This document shows positions 10,714 to 19,081 of a DNA stretch of 64,000 bases, one piece after another (the first letter of the stretch is position 1; each line of letters starts with the position of its first letter). The DNA is taken from contig DASSEV010000048.1 of assembly GCA_035695105.1 (NCBI GenBank), positions 62,001 through 126,000 of the forward strand. Reading direction: 5' to 3'. The notes beneath the pieces are model-generated. The model did not search any database, was not told the origin of the DNA, and saw only the letters and a program-made list of their open reading frames with translations. Made by a program: the position numbers and the translations under genes. This stretch comes from JAICYJ01 sp035695105 (GTDB lineage: Bacteria > Actinomycetota > Thermoleophilia > Gaiellales > JAICJC01).

Positions 10714-11031
10714 ATGGCCGGCGTGGTGCGTGTGCTCCTCATCGCCTGGCTGGTCACGGTCATCGGAACGTCCGTCTGGGTCGGCCTTCGCGGACGGCGG
10801 CTGTACGCGCTCGCGCGCACGACGCAGGAGGGAATCGACCGGCACCTGGCGGAGAGCCGGCTCCAGGAGCTGCCGGAGCGGCTGGCCGAGCTGGAGCGCA
10901 GCCAGGCGCGGCTGGCCGAGGCGCTTACCGCGCTGCAGGCGGCGGTGGCCGAGTTCCTCGTCATCTGGCGCGCGTTCAGCTCGGTGACCGGGCCGCTGCG
11001 CACGCTCCGCGCGTTCCTGACGACGAAATGA
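10714..11031 (+). CDS. Small membrane-anchored coiled-coil protein
   Basis: A 105-residue protein of unknown function. One hydrophobic helix (about residues 3-26) is followed by a charged, heptad-rich stretch (residues 35-85) that should form a coiled coil, so it is probably a single-pass membrane protein with a cytoplasmic rod. Two starts are possible: ATG 10714, or the in-frame GTG 10723, which lies seven bases after a TAGCAT box (10710-10715) and would suit leaderless translation. Its stop overlaps the Ppx/GppA start by four bases, so the two are co-translated. Confidence 0.65.
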   Translation: MAGVVRVLLIAWLVTVIGTSVWVGLRGRRLYALARTTQEGIDRHLAESRLQELPERLAELERSQARLAEALTALQAAVAEFLVIWRAFSSVTGPLRTLRAFLTTK

Positions 11032-11936
11032 CGCGCCGCCTCGCCGCCCTCGACATCGGCAGCAACTCGACGCGGCTGCTGGTGGCGGACGCCGATTGCG
11101 AACGGCTGGAGGAGGTCGAGCGGCTGCTGACGATCACGCGGCTCGGCGACGGCGTGGATGCGAGCGGCCGGCTGGCCGAGGACGCGATGCAGCGTGTGGC
11201 CCGCTGCGTGGGCCGGTACGCCGAGCGGGCCTCCGAGCTCGGCGCCGAGCGGCCGCTGGCGGTCGCAACGAGTGCTGTGCGCGACGCGGCCAACGGTCGG
11301 GACTTCCTCGCGCGGTTGGAGCGCGACCACGGGGTGCGCACGCGGCTGCTGGCGGGCGAGGACGAGGCGCGGCTGACGCTGCGGGGGGTGGCGTCGGGGC
11401 GGGCGATGGAGGGACCCGTTGTCGTATGTGACATCGGCGGTGGATCGACCGAGCTGATCGCCGGGACGGGCGACGACGTGCGCTTCGCGATCAGCCTGGA
11501 CATGGGCTGCGTGCGGCTGTCGGAGCGGCACCTGCGGGACGACCCGCCGACCGCCGAGCAGGTCGAGGCCGTGCGCGAGGAGGTCACGAAGCTGCTGCCG
11601 GATGACGTCCCGCCAGGGGATCTGATCGGTGTGGCGGGGACGATCACGACGCTGGCGACGATCGACCTCGACCTCGAGGAGGAGGTGCCGGAGCTGGTCG
11701 ACGGGCACGTGCTGGAGCAGCCGACGGTCGAGGCAGAGCTGGCGCGGCTGGCCGGGCTGCCGCTCGAGCAGCGGCGAAGCGTGCGGGGGCTGATGCCCGA
11801 GCGCGCGCCGACGATCGTGGCGGGAGCGGCGATCCTCGCCCAGCTGATGGCCGAGTTGGAGGTGCAGCGGCTGAGCGTCTCGGAGCGCGACATCCTGCAC
11901 GGCGCAGCCCTCGCGGCCGGCGATCCGGGGTCCTGA
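11028..11936 (+). CDS. Ppx/GppA family phosphatase
   Basis: A 302-residue Ppx/GppA protein of the ASKHA fold, which removes terminal phosphate from polyphosphate or pppGpp. The phosphate-1 loop DIGSNSTRLL is at residues 9-18 and the second glycine loop CDIGGGSTELI near 137-147. It has the short single-core architecture common in actinobacteria, without the C-terminal HD extension. The gene starts inside the stop of a coiled-coil membrane protein. A PPK2 kinase 6 kb away handles the same polymer. Whether polyphosphate or pppGpp is the true substrate cannot be read from sequence. Confidence 0.87.
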   Translation: MTRRLAALDIGSNSTRLLVADADCERLEEVERLLTITRLGDGVDASGRLAEDAMQRVARCVGRYAERASELGAERPLAVATSAVRDAANGRDFLARLERDHGVRTRLLAGEDEARLTLRGVASGRAMEGPVVVCDIGGGSTELIAGTGDDVRFAISLDMGCVRLSERHLRDDPPTAEQVEAVREEVTKLLPDDVPPGDLIGVAGTITTLATIDLDLEEEVPELVDGHVLEQPTVEAELARLAGLPLEQRRSVRGLMPERAPTIVAGAAILAQLMAELEVQRLSVSERDILHGAALAAGDPGS

Positions 11937-11952
11937 ACGGCCGATCCGGCGG

Positions 11953-11958
11953 TATCGT
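11953..11958 (+). promoter_or_regulatory. -10 box of tRNA-Leu
   Basis: TATCGT lies eight bases before the mature 5' end of the tRNA, the usual place for a tRNA promoter in this kind of genome. Confidence 0.45.
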
Positions 11959-11966
11959 GGGCGCAG

Positions 11967-12050
11967 GCCCGGGTGGCGGAGCTGGTAGACGCGGGGGACT
12001 TAAAATCCCCTACCCGAGAGGGTGCGTGGGTTCGAGTCCCACCCCGGGCA
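11967..12050 (+). tRNA. tRNA-Leu (anticodon UAA)
   Basis: An 84-base class II tRNA with acceptor GCCCGGG/CCCGGGC, discriminator A, anticodon loop ACTTAAAAT, a long variable arm and T arm GGGTTCGAGTCCC. CCA is not encoded. Its 3' part is repeated exactly 1.3 kb downstream, marking it as an integration target. Confidence 0.95.
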
Positions 12051-12060
12051 TCGGCCCAAC
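11998..12060 (+). repeat. attL-like copy: tRNA-Leu(UAA) 3' half
   Basis: This 63-bp segment runs from the 5' edge of the anticodon loop to ten bases past the tRNA. It is identical to 13313-13375. A crossover at the anticodon loop is a classic tyrosine-recombinase site. Confidence 0.8.
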
Positions 12061-12065
12061 AAGCG

Positions 12066-12106
12066 GAATACCCGCCCCCGGCGAGGTGTGCCGAGAGCGG
12101 GTATTC
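12066..12106. repeat. 10-bp inverted repeat beside the tRNA
   Basis: GAATACCCGC (12066-12075) and GCGGGTATTC (12097-12106) form a perfect stem with a 21-base loop, starting 15 bases after tRNA-Leu. It may be the tRNA terminator or an arm site of the lost integrase. The copy at 13375 lacks this structure. Confidence 0.5.
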
Positions 12107-12333
12107 GGGTCCGCGTGTACGGGTGCGTGTACCGATCCGCCGAAACGTGCCTCCAGCGGCTCGCGGCTACGAGTACAGCCAGGTAGCCGAGGCGCGGCGG
12201 CCTCGAAGCACAGGCCGGCGGTGAGCAACGCGACGGGCTGCCAGAGGCCCTTGCGTGCCCGCGACAAGACGACATTGGCGCACTCACCGAGGCTTTACAG
12301 ATTTCTCACTCAACGCCCTCCGGAAGCTCGCCG

Positions 12334-12846
12334 ATGGTTGGCATCGTGAACCACATGAGAATCCGAGCCGCTTTAATCATCGTCTTCGCTGCGTTGCTTG
12401 CCACAGGTCCGACTGTGGCACCGGCATATGCCAGCACCTATCGACATCGCCTGTTCGTCTACATCAACCGGGCGCGCGTCCGGCACGGACTGGCCCCCGT
12501 GGGTCACTGCCGCGCGTTGGGCATCGCTGCGAAGCAGCACTCCGACAACATGATCTCGCTCGACTACTTCGCCCACACCAGCCCCACCGGGTCGACCCTC
12601 TCGTCGCGCATCCTGCGGGCGGGATTCCAGTACTCCGGCAGCTGGTGGGCGGGCGAGACGCTTGCCTGGGGCACCGGCACATATGCCTCGCCGCGTGCCA
12701 CCGTGCGCATGTGGATGCACAGCGCCGAGCACCGCGCCATTCTCCTCTCATCGCACGCCAGGCTGGTCGGCATCGGCCGCGCCACTGGATCGTTTCTCGG
12801 TTACCGCGGGGCCGTGGTCTGGACAGCAGACTTCGCGCATCGCTGA
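12334..12846 (+). CDS. Secreted CAP-domain (YkwD-like) protein
   Basis: A 170-residue protein with a signal peptide ending near AYAS and a CAP/SCP domain. Conserved parts are INRARVRHGL, FAHTSPTG, GETLAWG and the SAEHRAI segment, so the His/Glu residues that line the CAP cavity are present. Bacterial YkwD-type proteins are extracellular; their activity is mostly unknown. ATG 12334 is used; an internal ATG at 12355 gives a cleaner signal peptide (MRIRAALIIV) and may be the true start. It is the only recognisable gene between the two copies of the tRNA-Leu(UAA) 3' half and is thus cargo of that small insertion. Confidence 0.75.
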   Translation: MVGIVNHMRIRAALIIVFAALLATGPTVAPAYASTYRHRLFVYINRARVRHGLAPVGHCRALGIAAKQHSDNMISLDYFAHTSPTGSTLSSRILRAGFQYSGSWWAGETLAWGTGTYASPRATVRMWMHSAEHRAILLSSHARLVGIGRATGSFLGYRGAVVWTADFAHR

Positions 12847-13312
12847 AGGAGCCCGCCGTGGCAGGTTACGAGCGGACCGCGTTATCGGCGGGAGTCCGTT
12901 TAGGCGAAGTCAACGTGCGCTGGCGAGGCAAGACGTGCCCCTCCAGCAGCGCGGCGGCCCGTTCCAGGTGCTCGTTACGGCTATCGACACCTCGAGCAAT
13001 ACGGCGCTCGTCTTGCGGCTACCGGCCGGGAGAGCAACGTCAGACACCGAACGCGCCCTCCAGTAGCTCGACCTGGCGCAGCGACTCGCTGCGGTCAATC
13101 CAGTGCGCGTAGCCGGCGAAAGGAAGACGCGCCGCCGCTGGGCAGCGACCACTAGCGAATAGTCGCCGCTGGAAAAGCTATCCCTGCGTGTACGGCTGCG
13201 TGTACGGGTTGGCTCTATCGCCCCCGGACACGGCGCGTAGGGGCTGACACGACTTGGCGCAACCATGCGGTCGGACGCACTTACCCGGACACGTTCGGGC
13301 ACGTCTGCGGGA
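12847..13312. other. Gene-poor stretch inside the insertion
   Basis: No frame shows consistent codon bias. On the minus strand about 13064-13155 reads as a short open tail (LPFAGYAHWIDRS then RQVELLEGAFGV, stop) that could be the end of a decayed gene. A short motif GTGTACGGCTGCGTGTACGG near 13187 resembles one at 12113 next to the first att copy. Confidence 0.4.
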
Positions 13313-13375
13313 ACTTAAAATCCCCTACCCGAGAGGGTGCGTGGGTTCGAGTCCCACCCCGGGCATCGGCCCAAC
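13313..13375 (+). repeat. attR-like copy: tRNA-Leu(UAA) 3' half
   Basis: An exact 63-bp duplicate of 11998-12060, covering the anticodon loop to beyond the discriminator, with no 5' half. This is the displaced 3' end expected after site-specific integration into the tRNA gene. Confidence 0.8.
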
Positions 13376-13496
13376 CAAGCGGATGACCGACCCCCGCGAC
13401 GTCTAACCGAAAACCGACCTAGGGTCCGCGTGGCCGGCCGGTGGATCTTCGGCGCTTCTCGATTGCTGCCGGGACGTGCGTCTGGGGGGACATGGG

Positions 13497-16490
13497 CTAC
13501 TGGTAGCGGAGGGCCTCCGCTGGGTAGACGCGGGCGGCTCTGGTTGCCGGCAGGTAGGTGGTCGCAAGGGCGACGGCGTAGACAATGGTGAAGATCACCC
13601 CGAGCATGAGCCAGGGCGGGTCGAAGCTCAGGTTCGACCAGCTGGGCTGCTGTTGGGTGGTGTAGATCACGTTGAAGGCGACCGCGAGGCCAAGCAGCGT
13701 CCCCAGGACGATGGATGTCAGCGCGATGAAGGAGGACTCCAGAAGGAAGCTCCAGAGCACGAGCTGGCGGCGGAAGCCGATCGCTCGGAGAACGCCGATC
13801 TGCTGGCGGCGCTCGACGACCGAGCGGGCCGTGATGACCCCTAGCGCGGTGACGCCCACAATCAGCCCGAGGCCCATGAAGGCCATGATCAGCCAGTCGA
13901 AGGTGAGCGAGGCGGCAACCACATCGGAGAGCAGTTTTGACATCGCGTCGGCCTGCATGCCATGGGCGAGGAAGGCTGATTCCAGGTGCTTGGCGGTGAC
14001 GGTCGGATCGACGCCGGGCCGGAGCTTGAAGAGATACACGGTGGGCTGAACGCGCGAGCCGAAGACCGGCGTCAGCGACTGCTGTGAGGTCGAGATGCCC
14101 GCCATCTCGAGGGGTGCCGTGTCGGCGAGGACGCCGATCACAGTGAGGCGTAGGCGGCGGCCGGTTTGCGGGTCACGGACGTCGACCGGGATCGGCCTGA
14201 ACTGCTTCTGTTCGACGTAGAAGCCCTGTAGCTGGAAGGACGGGGCGGCGCCGAAGTTGTAGTTCTGGCGACGCGGCGCCACTGTGCCGTCAACGACCGC
14301 GAGGTTGCGGCCCGTGTTGATCGCGTTCCAGACTTGGCGGTCGGAGCCGTATCCGTAGGCGCGGGCCGCGAGTCCGTAGGAGGTGTTGGTCAGGAATGCC
14401 GAGTCGAGACCGCGTACGACGTAGTCTTCCGGCTTCACCCCTGCGCCGGCCTGCTGCGCCTTGACGGGGAGGTAGGACTGGCTGGACACGACGGTGAAGT
14501 CGTTGGGGTTCACGCCCGCGGCCCGGTGCAGTGCAGCTTGCATGTTGGGAATGGGGCTGGCCGGTGCGACGGTGGCGCGGATATCGAATCCGCCGCCATA
14601 GGTCTTGAGATCGTTGTTGGCGTTCACAAATGACGTCGTGGTGGTCGCCCCGGTGACCAGGGTGAACACGACCAGCGTGAACATGGCGAGCGTGACGCCG
14701 GTTCGGAACCGGTTTCGAAGCGGATACGCCATGGAGAGCCGCAGCACCGGCGAGAGCCGCTTGATCCATCCCAACGACCACGTGGCGCCAGCGAGGAGCA
14801 GGTCGGCGTTGTACATGATCGTCCAGGAGGCTCCGACCACGATCATGATCCCCGAGAGGATGAAGGCCGAGAAGTTGGTCGACAACTCGCCGAACAGCCA
14901 CCGGTCGATCGGTAGCACGAACCAGCCGACCAGTGCCAGGCCGGCGGTGGTGCGCGTGACGCGCGGTGGTGCGCCCAGTCGCTCTGCGAGTGGCACAAGG
15001 CCGATCACCAGCAGCGACACGCCGAAGCCAAGCGTGATCGCATTCTTGGCGCTCACGCCAGACGCGATCATGAGCCCGCCCAGAGCCGTGGTGATGGCGC
15101 CGAGGATCCAGCGCTTGCGCTGCTTGGTCGGTGCGGGCGGTTCGGGCAGGTTGCGGATGGCGGTCACGATGTTCATCCGGCTGACACGCCACGCGGAGAC
15201 GGTGACCACGGCGAACGTGAGCAGCACGCCGATCGCGTAGGCAACGACCACGGTGCGAGCGGTCACCGAGTAGGTGATGTGGAAGCCGCCCTGCTGATTG
15301 AAGGTGCCAGCCATGACCAGCACCATCAGGTAGGCGACGGCGATGCCGACGACGACCCCGACGGCCGCTGCCAGCACGTCGTAGGCGACGCCCTCGAACA
15401 GGAACATCTGAACCAGCTTGCGCTGTCGCGTTCCAACGGCCCGGGCGATGCCCAACTCCCCGCGGCGCTCGGCGGAGAGCATGATGAAGATCAGGAAGAT
15501 CAGCAGGATGCCGGCCGCGATCGAGAACGAGCCGAACGTCGTGAACATCGAAACGAACGCGGCTCCCATCAGATCGGCCGTCTTCAGCGCGTCCTGCTTC
15601 GTCTTGTCGGCCTGCAGTCCCATCGGGGCGAGCGTCGGGGCAAGCTTGGCGACCACGCGGTCGGTCAACGCCGCACCCGAGACGGAGCCGCCTCGATTGG
15701 AAACGAGCACGTACTTCACCCGCCCGGGCTGGGCGAGCAGCTGCTGCGCGGCCGAAAGCGGCATCATCACCGCGGCGCCATCCGTCCCGGCCCCGTCGAA
15801 GCGGACGATCGCCTGCACGCGCATCGACGCGACGGTATGCCCCGCGAACACCCGGATCGTGTGCCCCGGTGCGGCATCGAGCTTGTTCGCCGCGTCCTGG
15901 TTCAGATACACCGAGCCGGGCGCAAGCCCTGCCAGCGAGGCCGGCCGGCCACTCGTCGTCGTCATAGAGCCGAACTCACCGAGGTAGCGCGAGTCGCTGG
16001 CGAAGAGCACGACCTGTGGCTCGGTCTGCCGGCTGGTCACGTCCTGCGCCGCGACCGGCTCGATGATCGCCGGCGCGATTCCATCGACCAATGGCGACCC
16101 CGCCATCGCCTTGCGGATGACCTGAAAATCACGCTCTGGGAAGTAGCGAACGCCGGTCGCGCCGCCGCTTTGCACGGCCAGGTCGGGCGTTGCCCCCTTC
16201 GCGGCGATCAGCTCGTCGGTCTGCCCCAGCGAGGTGATCGTCGCCGAGCGAACTGTGCGGGCCATCGTGTCGCCGGTGGCAAGCGTCGCTGCGATGATCG
16301 CCGTTCCCAGCATCAGGCCGACGATGATCAACGCGCTTCTACCCGGGCGGCGGCGGACGTTCCGCACGCCGAGTCGGAAGAAGATGCGGTTACGAAGGGC
16401 GAGCAGCGATACGGTCACGAGCGCCGCAACCAGCAGCGCCACCAGCACCACTTCGAGCCCACCCATGGGAATGCCAAACAGCCTGGTCAT
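13497..16490 (-). CDS. FtsX-like ABC transporter permease (MacB type)
   Basis: A 997-residue membrane protein of the FtsX/MacB superfamily with two FtsX domains. After an N-terminal helix pair (residues 10-75) comes a large extracytoplasmic domain (about 75-330), a three-helix FtsX block, further central helices, a second extracytoplasmic domain, and a final block containing VERRQQIGVLRAIGFRR. Such permeases use mechanotransmission to move lipoproteins, peptides or drugs rather than conventional import. A strong site (GGGGAGG) precedes ATG 16490. The ATPase and a small ABM-like gene lie directly upstream on the same strand. Substrate unknown. Confidence 0.85.
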   Translation of the reverse strand: MTRLFGIPMGGLEVVLVALLVAALVTVSLLALRNRIFFRLGVRNVRRRPGRSALIIVGLMLGTAIIAATLATGDTMARTVRSATITSLGQTDELIAAKGATPDLAVQSGGATGVRYFPERDFQVIRKAMAGSPLVDGIAPAIIEPVAAQDVTSRQTEPQVVLFASDSRYLGEFGSMTTTSGRPASLAGLAPGSVYLNQDAANKLDAAPGHTIRVFAGHTVASMRVQAIVRFDGAGTDGAAVMMPLSAAQQLLAQPGRVKYVLVSNRGGSVSGAALTDRVVAKLAPTLAPMGLQADKTKQDALKTADLMGAAFVSMFTTFGSFSIAAGILLIFLIFIMLSAERRGELGIARAVGTRQRKLVQMFLFEGVAYDVLAAAVGVVVGIAVAYLMVLVMAGTFNQQGGFHITYSVTARTVVVAYAIGVLLTFAVVTVSAWRVSRMNIVTAIRNLPEPPAPTKQRKRWILGAITTALGGLMIASGVSAKNAITLGFGVSLLVIGLVPLAERLGAPPRVTRTTAGLALVGWFVLPIDRWLFGELSTNFSAFILSGIMIVVGASWTIMYNADLLLAGATWSLGWIKRLSPVLRLSMAYPLRNRFRTGVTLAMFTLVVFTLVTGATTTTSFVNANNDLKTYGGGFDIRATVAPASPIPNMQAALHRAAGVNPNDFTVVSSQSYLPVKAQQAGAGVKPEDYVVRGLDSAFLTNTSYGLAARAYGYGSDRQVWNAINTGRNLAVVDGTVAPRRQNYNFGAAPSFQLQGFYVEQKQFRPIPVDVRDPQTGRRLRLTVIGVLADTAPLEMAGISTSQQSLTPVFGSRVQPTVYLFKLRPGVDPTVTAKHLESAFLAHGMQADAMSKLLSDVVAASLTFDWLIMAFMGLGLIVGVTALGVITARSVVERRQQIGVLRAIGFRRQLVLWSFLLESSFIALTSIVLGTLLGLAVAFNVIYTTQQQPSWSNLSFDPPWLMLGVIFTIVYAVALATTYLPATRAARVYPAEALRYQ

Positions 16491-16503
16491 CGTCGTACCT
16501 CCC

Positions 16504-16827
16504 CTATGCGACGGGTACCGCCGGTGCGTCGGCGACCACCACGTCGTACATCTCGCGACCCGGCGGCGAGCGGTACAGCGTCACGAACTTTTCGATCTGC
16601 TCTGCGTAGAAGCTGCGCGTACCTCGCAGTCCGGCCTCCGCCGCTTCCTCGGTCTCCCAGAACGTGAGCGCCAGCACCTTGCCCTCGTCCGACAAGAGCA
16701 CGTATGCACCCTGATATCCATCCTGCTCCCGAAGCGCCGGCACCACCGACTCCTGGAACAGGCGCACCGCCCGATCGACGCTCATCCGCACAGCGTCGAT
16801 CTCCGCCAGTGTCACTCGCGCGATCAT
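16504..16827 (-). CDS. ABM-like dimeric alpha-beta barrel protein
   Basis: A 107-residue protein resembling the antibiotic biosynthesis monooxygenase fold (MIARVTLAEI, GYQGAYVLLSD, KVLALTFWETEEAAEA). These are small ferredoxin-like dimers that can be cofactor-free oxygenases, haem-degrading enzymes or simple ligand binders; no catalytic residue is diagnostic here. Its start overlaps the ATPase stop by four bases and its stop lies 13 bases before the permease start, so it is an integral part of the exporter operon. It may modify or sense the compound that the pump handles. Confidence 0.65.
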   Translation of the reverse strand: MIARVTLAEIDAVRMSVDRAVRLFQESVVPALREQDGYQGAYVLLSDEGKVLALTFWETEEAAEAGLRGTRSFYAEQIEKFVTLYRSPPGREMYDVVVADAPAVPVA

Positions 16828-17600
16828 GCCGCCACCTCCAACACCTCTTCGTCGACGATCTGGCCGTCGACCATGCGGACGATCCGATCGGTTGCCCGGC
16901 CAACGCTGATGTCATGGGTAACGATCAGGAACGTCAGGCCCCGATCCCGGTTCAACTGGCGCATCAGCGCCACGATCTCTTGCGCGTTCTCACTGTCCAG
17001 GTCGCCGGTCGGCTCGTCTGCCCACACGAGCGCCGGATCGTTCACCAGCGCACGCGCGATCGTGCAACGCTGGCGCTGCCCACCTGAAAGCTCGTCAGGC
17101 ACATGCGCCGCACGCTCGGCCAACCCAACCATCTCCAAGGCGGCCATCGCCCGCCTGCGCGCCTCCTTCGCCGGAACGTGGCTCACCAAGAGCGGCAACT
17201 CAACATTCTCGACCGCTGAGAGCACTGGCATCAGGTTGTAGAACTGAAAGACGAAGCCCATACGCCGCGCGCGGTAATCGGTGCGGCCATCGTCCGACAT
17301 CGTCGCAAGCGACACACCCTCGATCAGCACATCGCCCCCGTCGATCGCGTCGAGGCCCGACAGACAGTTCAACAGCGTGGTCTTGCCCGACCCGCTCGGC
17401 CCCATGATCGCGAGCATCTCGCCTCGTTTGACCGAGAAGCTCACCCCACGAAGCGCATTCACCTGGACCTCGCCGGTGTCGTAACGCTTCTCGACAGCGC
17501 GAGCCTCGACGATCACATCAGACTCGAGGTTTGGAAACCCCTCATCGACGGTGGTCGCCTCGACCGCCGCCGGTTGCCGGTGTATCAGCCCGATTCCCAT
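16824..17600 (-). CDS. ABC transporter ATP-binding protein (LolD/MacB type)
   Basis: A 258-residue ABC ATPase with Walker A GPSGSGKTT near residue 67, Q-loop FQFYNLMP, signature LSGGQRQR, Walker B LVWADEPTGDLD and switch histidine THD. The LNCLSGLD and PTGDLDS features mark the MacB/LolD branch that pairs with FtsX-like permeases. ATG 17600 follows a strong AAGGAGGAG site. It carries an unusual N-terminal extension of about 30 residues before the first strand. Gene order is ATPase, ABM-like protein, permease. Confidence 0.9.
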   Translation of the reverse strand: MGIGLIHRQPAAVEATTVDEGFPNLESDVIVEARAVEKRYDTGEVQVNALRGVSFSVKRGEMLAIMGPSGSGKTTLLNCLSGLDAIDGGDVLIEGVSLATMSDDGRTDYRARRMGFVFQFYNLMPVLSAVENVELPLLVSHVPAKEARRRAMAALEMVGLAERAAHVPDELSGGQRQRCTIARALVNDPALVWADEPTGDLDSENAQEIVALMRQLNRDRGLTFLIVTHDISVGRATDRIVRMVDGQIVDEEVLEVAA

Positions 17601-17829
17601 CGCTCCTCCTTCCTCGCTGGGTCAGCCCAGTCTCAAGCCCAGCCGAAGATCGTCGCGTCTGGGCAGACGCGGAACATGGGTCGGAGAACTACCAATAGTG
17701 TCTGGCAACATCCTCAAGACGGCGGAGGAGATGACACGCTTCGCTTCGGGCCTTCCTCACAAGGATGGAGATGAAGAACGGCCGCGCCACAAGGCGTGCT
17801 CCCCAGCGGCCGAGTTTCGCCCCATGCCA

Positions 17830-18651
17830 TTACTTTGGCTCCAATGCCTCCAGCGCTGCGGTGTAGTCAGGGACGAGCTTCTGGGCGTCGATTGGCGGCC
17901 GGCGATACCCGTCGTCGGCCTGTCGCCGTGGGAGGCGGGGTGGCGGAGGAGGGGTGCGGTCTTCGTAGGGGATCCGCGATAAGAGGTGAGCGATGCAGTT
18001 CACCCGAGCCCGTCGTTGGTCCTCGGCGTCGACCACGAACCAGGGCGACTCGGGACGATCTGTCTGCACGAACATCTCGTCCTTGGCACGCGAGTAGTCA
18101 ACGTAGTGGGCGCGGGATTCCAGATCCATGGGCGAGAGCTTCCAACGCTTTGTCGGATCGTCGATCCGTTCCTGGAATCGCCGTCGCTGCTCCTTGTCGG
18201 AGACCGAGAACCAGTACTTGGTGAGCAGGATCCCGTCGTCGATCAGCATCCGCTCAAACTCGGGGCATTGACGCATGAACAGTCGGTACTGATCGGTCGT
18301 GCAGAACCCGAGCACGTGTTCGATGCCCGCCCGGTTGTACCAACTGCGGTCAAACAGGACGATCTCTCCGGCCGACGGCAGGTGGGCGATATAGCGTTGG
18401 AAATACCACTGAGTACGCTCAGGCTCAGTTGGTGCCGGTAGCGCGGCGATGCGGCAGAACCGGGGGTTCAGGGGCTCGGCGATGCGCTTGATGGTGCTGC
18501 CCTTGCCGGCCGCGTCACGCCCCTCGAACAGCACCACCACTCGCGCACCCTCATCGCGCACCCAGGTCTGCATGCGGGCAAGCTCAACCTGCAACCGCCG
18601 CAGTTCGGCCTCGTAGACAGCTCGCCGCAAGCGCTGCCGCTTCTCTCCCAT
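17830..18651 (-). CDS. PPK2-family polyphosphate kinase
   Basis: A 273-residue PPK2 enzyme, which transfers phosphate between polyphosphate and nucleotides. The P-loop FEGRDAAGKGS is near residues 43-53, a lid module ALPAPTEPERTQWYFQRY follows, then Walker B LFDRSWYNRAG and the MRQCPEFERML block. The C-terminal proline-rich stretch (PPPPPRLPRR) is unusual. Size fits the single-domain class. The start has no Shine-Dalgarno site but a TAGGAT box six bases upstream. PPK2 class (ADP or AMP preference) cannot be fixed by eye. Located in the accessory region, about 6 kb from the Ppx/GppA gene. Confidence 0.9.
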   Translation of the reverse strand: MGEKRQRLRRAVYEAELRRLQVELARMQTWVRDEGARVVVLFEGRDAAGKGSTIKRIAEPLNPRFCRIAALPAPTEPERTQWYFQRYIAHLPSAGEIVLFDRSWYNRAGIEHVLGFCTTDQYRLFMRQCPEFERMLIDDGILLTKYWFSVSDKEQRRRFQERIDDPTKRWKLSPMDLESRAHYVDYSRAKDEMFVQTDRPESPWFVVDAEDQRRARVNCIAHLLSRIPYEDRTPPPPPRLPRRQADDGYRRPPIDAQKLVPDYTAALEALEPK

Positions 18652-18657
18652 ACCACC

Positions 18658-18663
18658 ATCCTA
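18658..18663 (-). promoter_or_regulatory. -10 box TAGGAT, 6 nt before ppk2 start
   Basis: On the minus strand TAGGAT, GGTGGT, then ATG. The six-base gap leaves no room for a leader. Confidence 0.55.
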
Positions 18664-18820
18664 CGCGGCAGCATGGCAAGCCGACTTCCTCTGGACGAAG
18701 CGCGGCGGCAGTTCCGACGATGGGTGACGAGGCCCGGGTAGCGGCGGTGAGAACGTTGCCAATATAGACATTATCGTCAGCCCACCGCGTGCAGGACGGC
18801 TGCGACAGTGCACTGCCGTG

Positions 18821-18997
18821 ATGATTGGAGTGTTCGCCGTCGCGCCACTGATTCGGGCGAACCCGACGTGGGAGCCGGTCGTGTGGGCGAGCTTCGCGGC
18901 GCCCATCCTCGCCATCTTGGTCGCATTCTCAGCCTTCTTTCTGGTGGTCTCACCGCAAGAGGACGCCGCTCGCCGCCGAGCAGCTGAACTCACCTGA
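18821..18997 (+). CDS. Possible small membrane protein (58 aa)
   Basis: A 58-codon frame starting ATGATTGGA encodes MIGVFAVAPLIRANP, then a strongly hydrophobic segment (residues 20-43), then a charged tail rich in Arg, Glu and Asp. The layout (single helix, polar C-terminus) is that of a real small membrane protein, and third codon positions are GC-rich. An in-frame GTG directly precedes the ATG. No ribosome-binding site is clear, and neighbours on both sides run on the minus strand, so expression is unproven. It fills part of the 430-bp gap between ppk2 and the secreted repeat protein; nothing else is seen there. Confidence 0.4.
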   Translation: MIGVFAVAPLIRANPTWEPVVWASFAAPILAILVAFSAFFLVVSPQEDAARRRAAELT

Positions 18998-19081
18998 GCC
19001 CAGGGTTGGCCGCACTCCACGAAGGACGCTGCCTCGACAGTGGCACCTTGAGGTCTGGGCCGACGCGGCGGGTTGGCCCGG

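Noticed and set aside
12255..13112. 285-codon frame overlapping the CAP gene
   Set aside because: Another frame of the same stretch encodes a signal peptide and conserved CAP motifs; this one has no family resemblance.
12112..13208. Short GTGTACGG-type motifs near both att copies as a functional repeat pair
   Set aside because: Only about 20 bases, imperfect, in otherwise unlike surroundings; noted within the gene-poor stretch but too weak for a separate claim.
13240..13312. Possible eroded integrase C-terminus (TYPDTFGHV) just before the second att copy
   Set aside because: It faintly resembles the tyrosine motif of integrases, but the catalytic position reads Phe, the frame is closed by a stop 10 codons upstream, and no other integrase motif is present.
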